Shown: piece by piece, positions 16,618 to 25,159 of the stretch
How the letters are laid out: every line of letters starts with the position of its first letter
Numbering within the stretch: position 1 is the first letter of the stretch
Origin: CAITWD01 sp963727285
GTDB taxonomy: Bacteria; Actinomycetota; Thermoleophilia; Miltoncostaeales; Miltoncostaeaceae
DNA: 64,000 bases
Reading direction: 5' to 3'
NCBI GenBank assembly: GCA_963727285.1
Contig: CAVSFF010000009.1
Location: 868,001-932,000, forward strand
The notes under the pieces: generated by a model
What the model was told of the DNA's origin: nothing
What the model saw: only the letters and a program-made list of their open reading frames with translations
Database searches by the model: none
Made by a program: the position numbers and the translations under genes

Positions 16618-18047
16618 ATCCATCTCACGCGTGTTCTGGGTGATGGCCGCCGGGTTCGTGGTCCTGACCGGAATGCTCGGGTATTGGCAGGTGGTCCATG
16701 CGGGCGCCATCAACGACCGCCCCGGCAATCCCCAGACGATCCGCCGCTCCCAGCTGATCGCGCGCGGACCGATCGTGGCCGCCGACGGTGCGCCCCTCGC
16801 GGTCAGCGTGAGCAACAACGCCTCCGGGCAGGTCATCTACCACCGGACGTACCCGAACGGCACCCTGGCCCCACAGACCGTCGGGTACTCGGACATCATC
16901 CACGGCTCGACGGCCCTCGAGCAGAGCCAGAACGGCTGGCTGACCGGCGACTACGGCGCAGAGTCGCTGTTGGTGCGCCTCGGCCTGCGCTCCCGACGTG
17001 GCGCCGCCGTCCACACGACGATCGTGCCGGCCGCCCAGACGGTCGCCAACCAGATGCTCGCCGGCCAACGCGGGGCGGTGGTGGCGCTCGATCCCCGCAC
17101 CGGGGCGGTCCTGGTGATGGCCTCGTCCCCCGGTTTCAACCTCAATGACGTCAGCGGCCACTTCGCCTCGATCCTCAAGCAGCCGGGCAGCCCGTTGCTG
17201 AACAAGGCGGTCCAGAACGGCTATCCCCCGGGGTCGACCTTCAAGGTGGTCACGCTTACGGCGGCGCTCGAGAGCGGCCTCTACACGCCGCAGAGCCGAT
17301 TCGACGACACGGGCACGGTGAACGTCTCGCGGACAGCCGCTGCACAACTTCAACGGCGAACGCTTCGGCCCGCATGACCTGACGTTCGCCCTCACGCATT
17401 CGATCAATACGACCTTTGCGAAGATCGGCCTGGCGCTCGGTGCGCTAAAGCTCGGAGCGACGATGCAGGCCTTCGGGTTCGGTCGCGCGCCGTCGGTCGA
17501 CCTGCCCGCCGGGATGGTCGTCCCGTCGGGGCGCAAGTCGTCCGCCGGACACCTCCTGCCGTCCAACCAGGCCGGTGAGGACACGGCCCGGATCGCGATC
17601 GGTCAGGAGCAGCTGTCGGTCACACCGTTGCAGAACGCCATGATTGCGGCGGGCATCGCCGACCGGGGGACCATAATGACCCCGTATCTTGTGCAGCGCG
17701 TCACGGACACCGGCGGGTCGGTGCTGATGACGCACCATCCATCCGTCTTCTCCAAGGCGACCACCCCCCAGGTCGCAGCTGAGGTCACCGCCATGATGCG
17801 TAACGTAGTCAAGGAGGGCACCGGCACGGCCGCGGCACTCTCCGGGCTCGACGTCGCCGGGAAGACCGGCACGGCGGAGACCGGCGTCGCCGGAATCAAC
17901 GACGCCTGGTTCATCGGGTTCGCGCCATCCAGCGCCGCGCGTGTCGCGGTCGCGGTCCTCATCGAGAACACGCCCGGCCAGGGCGGAGTCGTCGCCGCGC
18001 CGATCGCGCGCGCGGTGATGCAGTCGATCATCACGGGGAGCAACTAG
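16610..18047 (+). CDS. pbpA: Penicillin-binding protein (PbpA/FtsI-type transpeptidase), frameshifted
   Basis: Class B PBP acting with the SEDS protein. The first part (GTG 16610, 240 codons) has the signal-anchor, the dimerisation domain and the active-site STFK (PPGSTFKVVT). The reading frame then breaks at about 17330. Continuing from 17331 in the next frame gives GQPLHNFNGERFG, the SxN motif (THSINTTFA), the KTGTAET motif and GGVVAAPIARAVM, ending at 18047. One extra base (C at or near 17330) explains the break, and the joined protein would be 478 aa. Without it the annotated halves are 17377-terminated and an orphan fragment. The gene overlaps pknB by one base at 18047. Confidence 0.9.
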
Positions 18048-19987
18048 TGGGCGATTTTCGTCCCGGCGAGATCGTCGGTGGACGCTACGAGATCATTGAA
18101 CTGCTCGGCAGCGGAGGGATGGCCAACGTCTACCGGGCCCACGATCCCCAACTCGGGCGGGATGTGGCCGTCAAGATCCTGGCCGCCCGCTACACGGCCG
18201 ACCCGGCCTTCGTGGAGCGCTTTCGCCGCGAGGCGTCGGCGGCGGCACAGCTGAACCACCCGAACATCGTGCAGGTCTTCGACCGGGGCGAGGCGGACGG
18301 TACGTACTTCATCGTCATGGAGTACCTGGTCGGCCCGGACCTCAAGTCGGTCATCCGGACCCGCGGGGCGCTCCCCCCGCTGGAGGCCATCGACAACACC
18401 CAGCAGATCCTCGCCGCGCTGGCGGCCGCCCACCGGCGCGACGTCATCCACCGCGACATCAAGCCGCAGAACGTCATGCTCGCCTCCGACGGCCTGCTCA
18501 AGGTGACCGATTTCGGCATCGCCCGCGCCGGCGCCGGCGGCGACATGACCGAGGCCGGATCGGTGATCGGGACCGCCCAGTACCTGTCGCCCGAACAGGC
18601 ACACGGCGGTGAACTGACGAGCGCCAGCGACTGCTATTCGGCGGGCATCGTGCTCTACGAGATGCTGACCGGCCGGGTTCCGTTCGACGGCGAACGACCC
18701 GTCGTCGTCGCGATGAAGCAGATCAACGAGCCGCCCGTGCCGCCCCGGACCTACGAGCCGGGCATCCCGGCCGCGCTTGAGGCCGTCGTCCTCAAGGCGC
18801 TCGCCAAGCGGCCGTCGGAGCGATACCGCACCGCGGAGGAGTTCTCGGCGGCGCTCACCGATGTCCGCCGCCAGATCGACCCGTCGTCCACGGGCCAGCA
18901 CACGATGATCCTCGGTGCGGCCGCGGCCGAGACGGCCGCCCAGACGACGATGATGGCCGCGGCGACCCCGGCCCAGCCGACGGCCGTCACGCCCGCCACC
19001 GGCACCGGCAGCACCGGTGCACCGCCGGCCAAGAAGCGCCGCGGCACGGCCGTGGTGATCGGCATCATCGTGGTGCTGGCCATCGCGGCGATTGCCGGGA
19101 TCTTCCTGTTCGCCAACCGTGGCGGGTCCAGCAACTCGGTCACGATCCCGACCGACATCACGGGGCAGTCCGTCAACGCCGCCAAGGCGGAACTGACCCA
19201 ACTCGGGTTCAAGGTGGTCACCAAGACGGTCACCTCCGCGGCCGCCGACAAGGGCAATGTGGTCGGCACCGATCCCCCGGAAGGCACATCGGTCGCCAAG
19301 GGCAGCTCGGTCACACTCAAAGTCGGCGGTGGCCCGAAGACGGCGACCGTGCCCAATGTCGTCGGCCTGACCCAATCGGCCGCGACAACGGCCCTGCAAC
19401 GGGACGGATTTGCGGTGATCGTCGTCCAAGCGCCGAGTACATCGGTGCCGACCGGAACCGTCATCTCCCAGAGCCCGGGCGCCTCGACACAGCTCGCCCC
19501 GCAGGGGTCCGTGACCATCACCGTCAGCTCCGGCGCGTCGGTGCCGAATGTCGTCGGCAAGGCGCTCGCCACGGCCACCAACGACATCAAGGCGGCGGGC
19601 TTCGTCGTCGGCACCGTCAGCAACCAGCCGAGCTCGAGCATCGCCAACGGCGACGTGATCTCGCAGAGCGTGTCTGCCGGTTCGGCCGCCCCCGCCGGCA
19701 CGAGCATCGACCTGGTCGTCAGCACCGGGCCGGCCACGGCGTCGGTGCCGAACGTCATCGGGCTGAGCGCGTCCGCGGCGGCGTCGCAGATCCGGGCCGC
19801 CGGGTTTACCCCGCTCTCCCAGAGCGCCAACAACGCCGCAACCGCCGGCGTCGTCTTCGCACAGAGCCCGGCCCCGAACTCGTCGCTGGCGAGCGGCGGC
19901 ACGGTGCGGTTCACCGTCAGCCTCGGTCCGACCACGACCACCGGGACGACGACCGGCACGACGACCCCCGCGCCGCCGCCCGGATGA
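18047..19987 (+). CDS. pknB: Ser/Thr protein kinase PknB with four PASTA domains
   Basis: 646 residues. The N-terminal kinase (about 10-275) has GSGGMANVY, Lys43 (AVKIL), HRDIKPQN, DFGIARA, the activation-segment SPEQ and VLYEMLTG. A Thr/Ala-rich juxtamembrane linker leads to one membrane helix near 334-356. The extracellular part holds four PASTA repeats (about 364-430, 433-498, 498-564 and 564-632), each with the VPNVVGxxxxxA pattern, that sense muropeptides or lipid II. The protein controls cell-wall synthesis. The GTG overlaps the pbpA stop, and the stop overlaps the ddl start (ATGA). The C-terminal tail is a short Thr/Pro run. Confidence 0.96.
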   Translation: MGDFRPGEIVGGRYEIIELLGSGGMANVYRAHDPQLGRDVAVKILAARYTADPAFVERFRREASAAAQLNHPNIVQVFDRGEADGTYFIVMEYLVGPDLKSVIRTRGALPPLEAIDNTQQILAALAAAHRRDVIHRDIKPQNVMLASDGLLKVTDFGIARAGAGGDMTEAGSVIGTAQYLSPEQAHGGELTSASDCYSAGIVLYEMLTGRVPFDGERPVVVAMKQINEPPVPPRTYEPGIPAALEAVVLKALAKRPSERYRTAEEFSAALTDVRRQIDPSSTGQHTMILGAAAAETAAQTTMMAAATPAQPTAVTPATGTGSTGAPPAKKRRGTAVVIGIIVVLAIAAIAGIFLFANRGGSSNSVTIPTDITGQSVNAAKAELTQLGFKVVTKTVTSAAADKGNVVGTDPPEGTSVAKGSSVTLKVGGGPKTATVPNVVGLTQSAATTALQRDGFAVIVVQAPSTSVPTGTVISQSPGASTQLAPQGSVTITVSSGASVPNVVGKALATATNDIKAAGFVVGTVSNQPSSSIANGDVISQSVSAGSAAPAGTSIDLVVSTGPATASVPNVIGLSASAAASQIRAAGFTPLSQSANNAATAGVVFAQSPAPNSSLASGGTVRFTVSLGPTTTTGTTTGTTTPAPPPG

Positions 19988-21013
19988 GCGTGACAACGAT
20001 CCTCATGCTCGCGGGGGGACGCAGCAGCGAGCATGACGTGTCACTGGTGTCCGCCCGTGGGCGTGACCGCGGCCCTCGACCCGGCGGCGTTTGCGGTCAT
20101 CCCGGTGCTGATCGCCAGTGACGGTACCTGGACCCGTGACGGCGCCGAGGTGATGCTCGCCGCCTCCGGAGGTCGCCCGGTGCTCGTCGCGCTCGAGGAT
20201 GGGACGGCAACGCCGGTCGACGTCGTGTTTCCGGTCCTGCACGGACCGTTCGGCGAGGACGGATCGGTGCAGGGGCTCTGCGAAATGGTGGGCGTGCCGT
20301 ATGTGGGCGCGGGCGTGACCGCATCCGCGGTGGGCATGGACAAGGCGATGTTCAAGACGATCGCCGCCCAGCACGGGCTGCCGGTGGCGGATGCCGTCGT
20401 CGTGACCCACGGGCGTTGGGACGGCGATGCGCAGGCCGTGCGCGATGCCGTCGGTGCGATGGGATTCCCCGTCTTCGTCAAGCCCGCCCGGCTCGGATCG
20501 AGCGTCGGCATCTCCCGGGTCACCGACCCCGGCGAGCTCGACTGCGCGGTCGCCCTTGCGCTGGGCTACGACGACAAGATCCTGATCGAGAAGGGCATCA
20601 GCGGACGCGAGGTCGAAGTCGGCGTCCTCGATAACGGCACGCTCGTGGTCTCGCCCCCGGGGGAGATCAGCTACGCCGGGGACTGGTACGACTACGCGAC
20701 CAAGTATGAGGCGGGACGCGCCGAGCTGCAGATTCCCGCCGAGCTCCCGTCCGACGTCACCGCGCGCCTCCAGGCGGCCGCCCTGACCGCCTACGAGGCG
20801 GTCGGCTGCCATGGCATGGCCCGCGTCGACTGCTTCGTGACCGACACCGGTGACGTGGTCGTCTCCGAGATCAACACGATCCCGGGATTCACGCCGACGA
20901 GCGCCTACCCGTCATTGATGGCGGCGGCCGGCGTCGACTACCCGCAGCTCGTTGCACGCCTCGTGGAGTCCGCACTCGAGCGGGCCGACCACGAGCGCTC
21001 CCTGCGACGGTGA
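19984..21013 (+). CDS. ddl: D-alanine--D-alanine ligase, frameshifted near the start
   Basis: Makes the D-Ala-D-Ala dipeptide for peptidoglycan. The start (ATG 19984) reads TTILMLAGGRSSEHDVSLVS as in Ddl, but the frame is lost after codon 25. From 20060 the next frame gives GVTAALDPAAFAVIPV and the entire ATP-grasp body: HGPFGEDGSVQGL, KPARLGSSVGIS, GREVEVGVL, TKYEAGRAELQIPAELP, INTIPGFTPTSAYP. One extra G in the GGG at 20059-20061 explains it. The joined protein would be about 342 aa, normal for Ddl. Overlaps pknB by four bases and the phosphoesterase GTG by four. Confidence 0.92.
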
Positions 21014-21672
21014 GCCGCGTCGCCGGACGCACGGTCCGCGTCGGGCTCGTTGCCGATTCTCACGTCGGCGAGTTCCTCGACGAGATGCCGGTATGGGTCG
21101 AGGAGTCGCTCGCCGGGTGCGACCTCATCCTGCACGCCGGGGACCTGTCGGTCACCGACGTCCTCGATCGGCTCGACCTGATCGCCCCGGTCCGGGCCGT
21201 ACGCGGCGACCACGACATCGACGCCGACGCCTTGCCCGAATCGCTGGTGGTCGGCGTGGCCGGGTGGCGGCTCGGTCTCGTGCATGGGTCGTGGAGTCGC
21301 CGCTGGGACGCCGTCGCCGTCGCCCGCTCGCTGGCCACCGGCGACCGGACCTGGCAGCCCCGGCTCGAAACGGAACTACGCCAGCGCCTCGGCGCGGTCG
21401 ACGCCGTCATCTACGGGCACTGGCACGTGCCTCGGATCGCACGCGCCGGGTGCACCCTGATGGTCTGTCCCGGTGCGGTCTGCCCGGGTGGCGCGCTGGG
21501 ACCGGGCGATCCGCTGCCCCACTCCGCCCACGCCCCGGTCGACATGGCCGTGCGCGCCTTCCGCCGGCGCACACACCCGGACCAACACCGGCCCGCGATC
21601 GCGGTGCTCGACGTAGGATCATCCGGCCTTCGTGCCCGCCACATCTTCGCCCCGACGACCGAAACCGGCTGA
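21010..21672 (+). CDS. Metallophosphoesterase (YfcE/MJ0936-like)
   Basis: 220 residues of calcineurin-like phosphoesterase. The metal ligands are visible in order: DSHVGE, LHAGD, RGDHD, HGSW and YGHWH. A C-terminal insert of about 45 residues (GDPLPHSAHAPVDMAVRAFR) is larger than in YfcE. Family members hydrolyse phosphodiesters or nucleotides; the substrate is not known. GTG start overlaps the ddl TGA by four bases. It sits within the envelope cluster, so a link to cell-wall metabolism is possible. Confidence 0.85.
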   Translation: MSRVAGRTVRVGLVADSHVGEFLDEMPVWVEESLAGCDLILHAGDLSVTDVLDRLDLIAPVRAVRGDHDIDADALPESLVVGVAGWRLGLVHGSWSRRWDAVAVARSLATGDRTWQPRLETELRQRLGAVDAVIYGHWHVPRIARAGCTLMVCPGAVCPGGALGPGDPLPHSAHAPVDMAVRAFRRRTHPDQHRPAIAVLDVGSSGLRARHIFAPTTETG

Positions 21673-21678
21673 CACCAC

Positions 21679-22383
21679 ATGACGACCTTCCGACGACAGC
21701 CGATCACGTCCACCGGACTCCTTGTCGCCGTCATCTCGGCGATCGTGGCGATGTCGGCCGTGGGACGGCCGATCGTCTCCGGGCCCGGGCGGCTCACCGG
21801 GCTCCCGGTGGCGATCACCGTCCCCGGCCAGACGCTGCCGGTGCTGATCGCCGCGGCCGTCGTGCTGGTGGTCGCGTGGTCCGTCCGCGCACGATGGGCG
21901 AAGCTCGTCGGGGTCGCGATCGCGTTTGGGCTGGCCGGCACCGAGGCACTGACGGTCGGCTTCGCGCGGGCGTCGACGCGGTTCCATCCCGGCGCATCGC
22001 CGCGTCTGGAGACCGGCGGCACGCTCCTCGTCGTGGCATTCGTCATCGCCATGGTCGGCGTCGTCGTGATGATCGTGGGAGCACGGGAGCTGATGCCCCC
22101 GCCCGAGGAGCTCACCATCGGTCTTGACGCCGCGGGGCTGCCACTGCGGCCGGGCAGCGCCATGGTCGCACTCGGATTCAGCCTGCTTGGGCTCATCTTC
22201 TTTCCCTCCGCACCGGTCGGGGTTGTCCTGGGCCTGCTGGCGTACTGGCAGATCACCCAGGCACCGGAGGAAGTCCCGGGCCAGAACGTCGCCCTCACGG
22301 CGATCATCGTGGGAACGACGTGGATCAGCCTCTGGACCATCCTCGTGTTCGGCCGCGGCATCTGGTCCGCGCACGGGCTCTAG
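21679..22383 (+). CDS. Hypothetical membrane protein (DUF4190-like C-terminus)
   Basis: 234 residues with about six hydrophobic segments: near 12-28, 50-70, 75-92, 118-138, 165-190 and 203-222. The last third (AMVALGFSLLGLIFFPSAPV and GVVLGLLAYWQI) has the repeated small-residue helix pair of DUF4190-type proteins. No catalytic motif is evident. It begins six bases after the phosphoesterase stop and is followed at 2 bp by the lipoprotein gene. The function is unknown. Confidence 0.65.
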   Translation: MTTFRRQPITSTGLLVAVISAIVAMSAVGRPIVSGPGRLTGLPVAITVPGQTLPVLIAAAVVLVVAWSVRARWAKLVGVAIAFGLAGTEALTVGFARASTRFHPGASPRLETGGTLLVVAFVIAMVGVVVMIVGARELMPPPEELTIGLDAAGLPLRPGSAMVALGFSLLGLIFFPSAPVGVVLGLLAYWQITQAPEEVPGQNVALTAIIVGTTWISLWTILVFGRGIWSAHGL

Positions 22384-22385
22384 GC

Positions 22386-23216
22386 ATGCGCGGCGCGGCG
22401 CTGGCGGCAGCGATCGTGGCACTCATGGGCGCGCTGTTCGTGCTGGCGGGCTGCGGGGGCGGCGGCGGCCCGTCGATCGCGGCGGCGTGCGGTGGCGCAT
22501 CCGCCGCGCTCCCCCCGGTCGCCGCGGCCGCCGACAAGACGGGAGCCGATTCCGCCGCCCGGTCGGCCGCCACCACGATCTCCGCACTGAACGTCACGCT
22601 CGGCGGCATGACCGGACCGGACCTCGACCCGGTGGCACTGGTCAACCTGCGCAATGCAACCGGCTACCTGGCCGACGAGTACCGCAACCTGGCGGCGCTG
22701 CTGTCCCAGCCGGGCTCCGGCCTGATCGGACCGCTCCGTGCGCAGGGCGCGGCCGCCTACGCCCAAATCGACCGGTCGGCTGCGCAGCTCGGCACGCCGG
22801 CGTGCGCTGCCGCAGCGCTCGGGCGGCCGCTGTTTGCCGCACTCCTCGCACGGACGACCGCCCCGGCGGGGGCACGTCTTCCCCAGGCAGGGACGGCCGC
22901 CTGCCAGAACGTCGTCGCGGCCTACGGGACGACGCAGGTCGCCATCGACCGTCTGGCCGCCGACGCCCAACTCCAGCGGTCGGCAGCTGCACTCGACGCC
23001 GCCGCACGGGACGTTGCCGCCGTCCCGACGGCCGCCGGGCATCGCTTGCGTCAGTCGATTCTTCGCGCCGCGGGCATTCTCAACGCCGCCGTCGCGGAGG
23101 TCGGGAGGGGTGCCAGCCCCGCGGGCACGACCACCACGGCCTTCGCCCGTGCGTCAGCCGAGCTCGCCGCCGGGTTCCGCGCCGCCCGCGTCGTCTGCGC
23201 GGTGCCCGGCGCCTGA
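22386..23216 (+). CDS. Putative lipoprotein, alanine-rich
   Basis: 276 residues. MRGAALAAAIVALMGALFVL ends in the lipobox LAGC, so the mature protein should be lipidated at Cys22. The rest is Ala-rich and helical, with DPVALVNLRNATGYLADEYR and repeated Cys residues (ACAAA, AACQNV, RVVCAV) that could form disulfides. No family is recognised. ATG 22386 is set by the signal peptide. The 3' end overlaps the convergent recombinase gene by 63 bp, which is unusual for this window. Confidence 0.7.
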   Translation: MRGAALAAAIVALMGALFVLAGCGGGGGPSIAAACGGASAALPPVAAAADKTGADSAARSAATTISALNVTLGGMTGPDLDPVALVNLRNATGYLADEYRNLAALLSQPGSGLIGPLRAQGAAAYAQIDRSAAQLGTPACAAAALGRPLFAALLARTTAPAGARLPQAGTAACQNVVAAYGTTQVAIDRLAADAQLQRSAAALDAAARDVAAVPTAAGHRLRQSILRAAGILNAAVAEVGRGASPAGTTTTAFARASAELAAGFRAARVVCAVPGA

Positions 23217-24230
23217 CCGCGCGCGGGGATGGGCGCGGTCGAAGTCGGTCTTGAGGTGCGCCGCCGTCACGTGCGTGTAGACCTCGGTCGTCACGGGAGA
23301 TGCGTGGCCGAGGTGCGCCTGGACGTAGCGGATGTCCACACCGGCCTGGATCAGGTGGGTTCCGCATGAGTGCCGCAGGGCATGCGGGAAGACCCGCCCG
23401 CCGTCTTCGGTCAGGCCCGCGCGCCTGCCGATCGCGGCGATGATCCGCCACACGTCCTCGCGCGCCAGCCGGCGCCCGCGAACGGAGACGAACACGGCAT
23501 CGGCGTCGGGCGCCGCGCCGGCGCGTCTCCGCGCGGCCAGTTCGGGGCGGCCGACCCGCAGGTAGGCCTCGAGCGCAACCCGCGCGCCGTGAGGGACCGC
23601 GACCGCGCGCACCCGGGACCCCTTTCCGGTCACCACCAGGTACGGATCCTCGAGATCCTCGAGGTTGCAGGCCGACACGTTGAGCCCGACCGCCTCGCTG
23701 GCCCGCAGGCCGCAGCCGTAGAGGATCTCGATCAGGGCGACATCGCGCGCACCCACGGGGCCCGGCCGGCGTGCAGCGTCGAGCAGCCGGCGCATGTCGG
23801 CCTGCGCGAACGCCACCACGTCCTGCGGCCCGCGACGGGACCCGCCGGCGTCCGCGACGCCCGGCGGCCGCAGGTCGGTCACGGGGTTCTCGAGATCGCA
23901 GGTTCGGGACCACCAGCGACAGAATGCACGCACGGCCGCCACGCGGCGGCGTCGGGTGGCGGGGCTTCCCTCGAGGTGGTCGCGCCAGTCCCGCCACCAC
24001 TCCGGGCCGAGGGCGACCAGATGCTCGAGCACGGTCCGGACCTCGGGGTCGTCCTCGATGCCGAACGCGTCGCGGATGTCGCCGACCGTCGGGATCCCCT
24101 CGTCGCCGACCCCGAGCGCGGTGGCGAGGTGGGTCAGGTCGCGCCGGTAGGCCTCACGCGTCGAGGCGCTGGTCCGGCTCGCGAGAAAGGCTGCCAGAAG
24201 GCGGCGAAAGGCCGCAGGGTCGATGCTCAT
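23154..24230 (-). CDS. Tyrosine recombinase, Xer-like
   Basis: 358 residues. The N-terminal core-binding domain is longer than in Xer proteins (about 130 residues instead of 90) because of an acidic segment (VGDIRDAFGIEDDPEVR). The catalytic domain has Arg in CGLRASE, Lys in TGKGSRVRAV, HALRH, LGH and the nucleophile Tyr in TTEVYTH. All six catalytic positions are present, so it should be active. It could serve dif resolution with the adjacent recombinase as partner. ATG 24230 overlaps the next gene's stop by four bases. The C-terminal tail (after about 330) is Arg/Gly-rich and may be out of the conserved domain. Confidence 0.88.
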   Translation of the reverse strand: MSIDPAAFRRLLAAFLASRTSASTREAYRRDLTHLATALGVGDEGIPTVGDIRDAFGIEDDPEVRTVLEHLVALGPEWWRDWRDHLEGSPATRRRRVAAVRAFCRWWSRTCDLENPVTDLRPPGVADAGGSRRGPQDVVAFAQADMRRLLDAARRPGPVGARDVALIEILYGCGLRASEAVGLNVSACNLEDLEDPYLVVTGKGSRVRAVAVPHGARVALEAYLRVGRPELAARRRAGAAPDADAVFVSVRGRRLAREDVWRIIAAIGRRAGLTEDGGRVFPHALRHSCGTHLIQAGVDIRYVQAHLGHASPVTTEVYTHVTAAHLKTDFDRAHPRARSGAGHRADDAGGAEPGGELG

Positions 24231-25156
24231 CCGCGCGGGTGCCCGCGCCGCAGCTGACGCTGGATGTCCTTGGTGGTGACGCCGGTGTAGCGCTGGGTGG
24301 TCGCGAGGCTCGCGTGGCCGAGGACCTCCTGCACGACACGCAGGTGGGCGCCCTCCGCGCGGTCGCGTCCTTCCAGGAGATGGGTCGCGGCGGCGTGGCG
24401 AAGCAGGTGCGGGCCCCCAGAGCGCCCCATCGCGCGCAGGCGCGGTGCGACGATCCGATAGACCGCACTGCCGTCAAGTGGGCGTCCGCGCACCGAGAGA
24501 AAGACCTCGCTGCGCACGGGCCCGCTCCGATCGACGACCAGGGGACGGCCATCGCGCAGCCACGCCCCCAGCGCCTCCACCGCGGGCTCGGTCAGGGGCA
24601 CGGTTCTGGCCTTGCTGCCCTTGCCGACAACCCGAACGGTCTCGTGTTCGAAGTCGAGGCCCGCCAGCTCGAGGTCGCACAGCTCCTGGCGACGCAGGGC
24701 GGAGCCGTACAGGACCTCCAGTACCGCCCGGTCGCGGAGCTCGAGCGCACCTCGCACGCCCTGGGCCGGGGCGGGGGCGGCATCGGCCGACTCCACGAGG
24801 AACTGCGCGTCGGACTGCGACAGACGCGGGATCAGCGGCGGACGGACCTTCGGACGCTCGAGCCGTTCGGCCGGAGAGCGACCCGGCGGGAACAACGGTG
24901 CCAGCCATTCCCTCGTGGCCGTCAGCGCCCGGGCCTGTGTGGACGGGGACCAACCCAGGGCCCGCAGGGCCGCGGCGAGCACCGACGGCGTGATTCGTTC
25001 GGGACCCGGGACGCCGTGAGCGTCGATCCACGTTGCGACGGCACGTACATCCTTGACATACGCCATCCGCGTCCGTGGCGCGAGCGGCGCCCGACGGGAC
25101 CCCTGTCGCTCCAGCCGCGCGGCAAAATCGGTAAGCGACGCCTCCCACGTGATCAT
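24227..25156 (-). CDS. Tyrosine recombinase, XerC/XerD-like
   Basis: 309 residues, close to the XerC/XerD length. An N-terminal SAM-like domain (residues 1-110) contains the core-binding pattern (TRMAYVKDVRAVATWI, TPSVLAAALRALG). The catalytic domain has Arg in SALRRQE, Lys in VGKGSKARTV, HLLRH, LGH and Tyr in TTQRYT. It overlaps the second recombinase (ATGA) and starts 3 bp after the kinase stop, so the two recombinases are translationally coupled. XerC and XerD are separate genes in most bacteria; an overlapping pair as here is uncommon. Confidence 0.88.
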   Translation of the reverse strand: MITWEASLTDFAARLERQGSRRAPLAPRTRMAYVKDVRAVATWIDAHGVPGPERITPSVLAAALRALGWSPSTQARALTATREWLAPLFPPGRSPAERLERPKVRPPLIPRLSQSDAQFLVESADAAPAPAQGVRGALELRDRAVLEVLYGSALRRQELCDLELAGLDFEHETVRVVGKGSKARTVPLTEPAVEALGAWLRDGRPLVVDRSGPVRSEVFLSVRGRPLDGSAVYRIVAPRLRAMGRSGGPHLLRHAAATHLLEGRDRAEGAHLRVVQEVLGHASLATTQRYTGVTTKDIQRQLRRGHPRG

Positions 25157-25159
25157 GGG

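Noticed and set aside
18044..19996. Antisense open frame covering all of pknB
   Set aside because: Third-position GC bias creates it; pknB has all catalytic and PASTA motifs.
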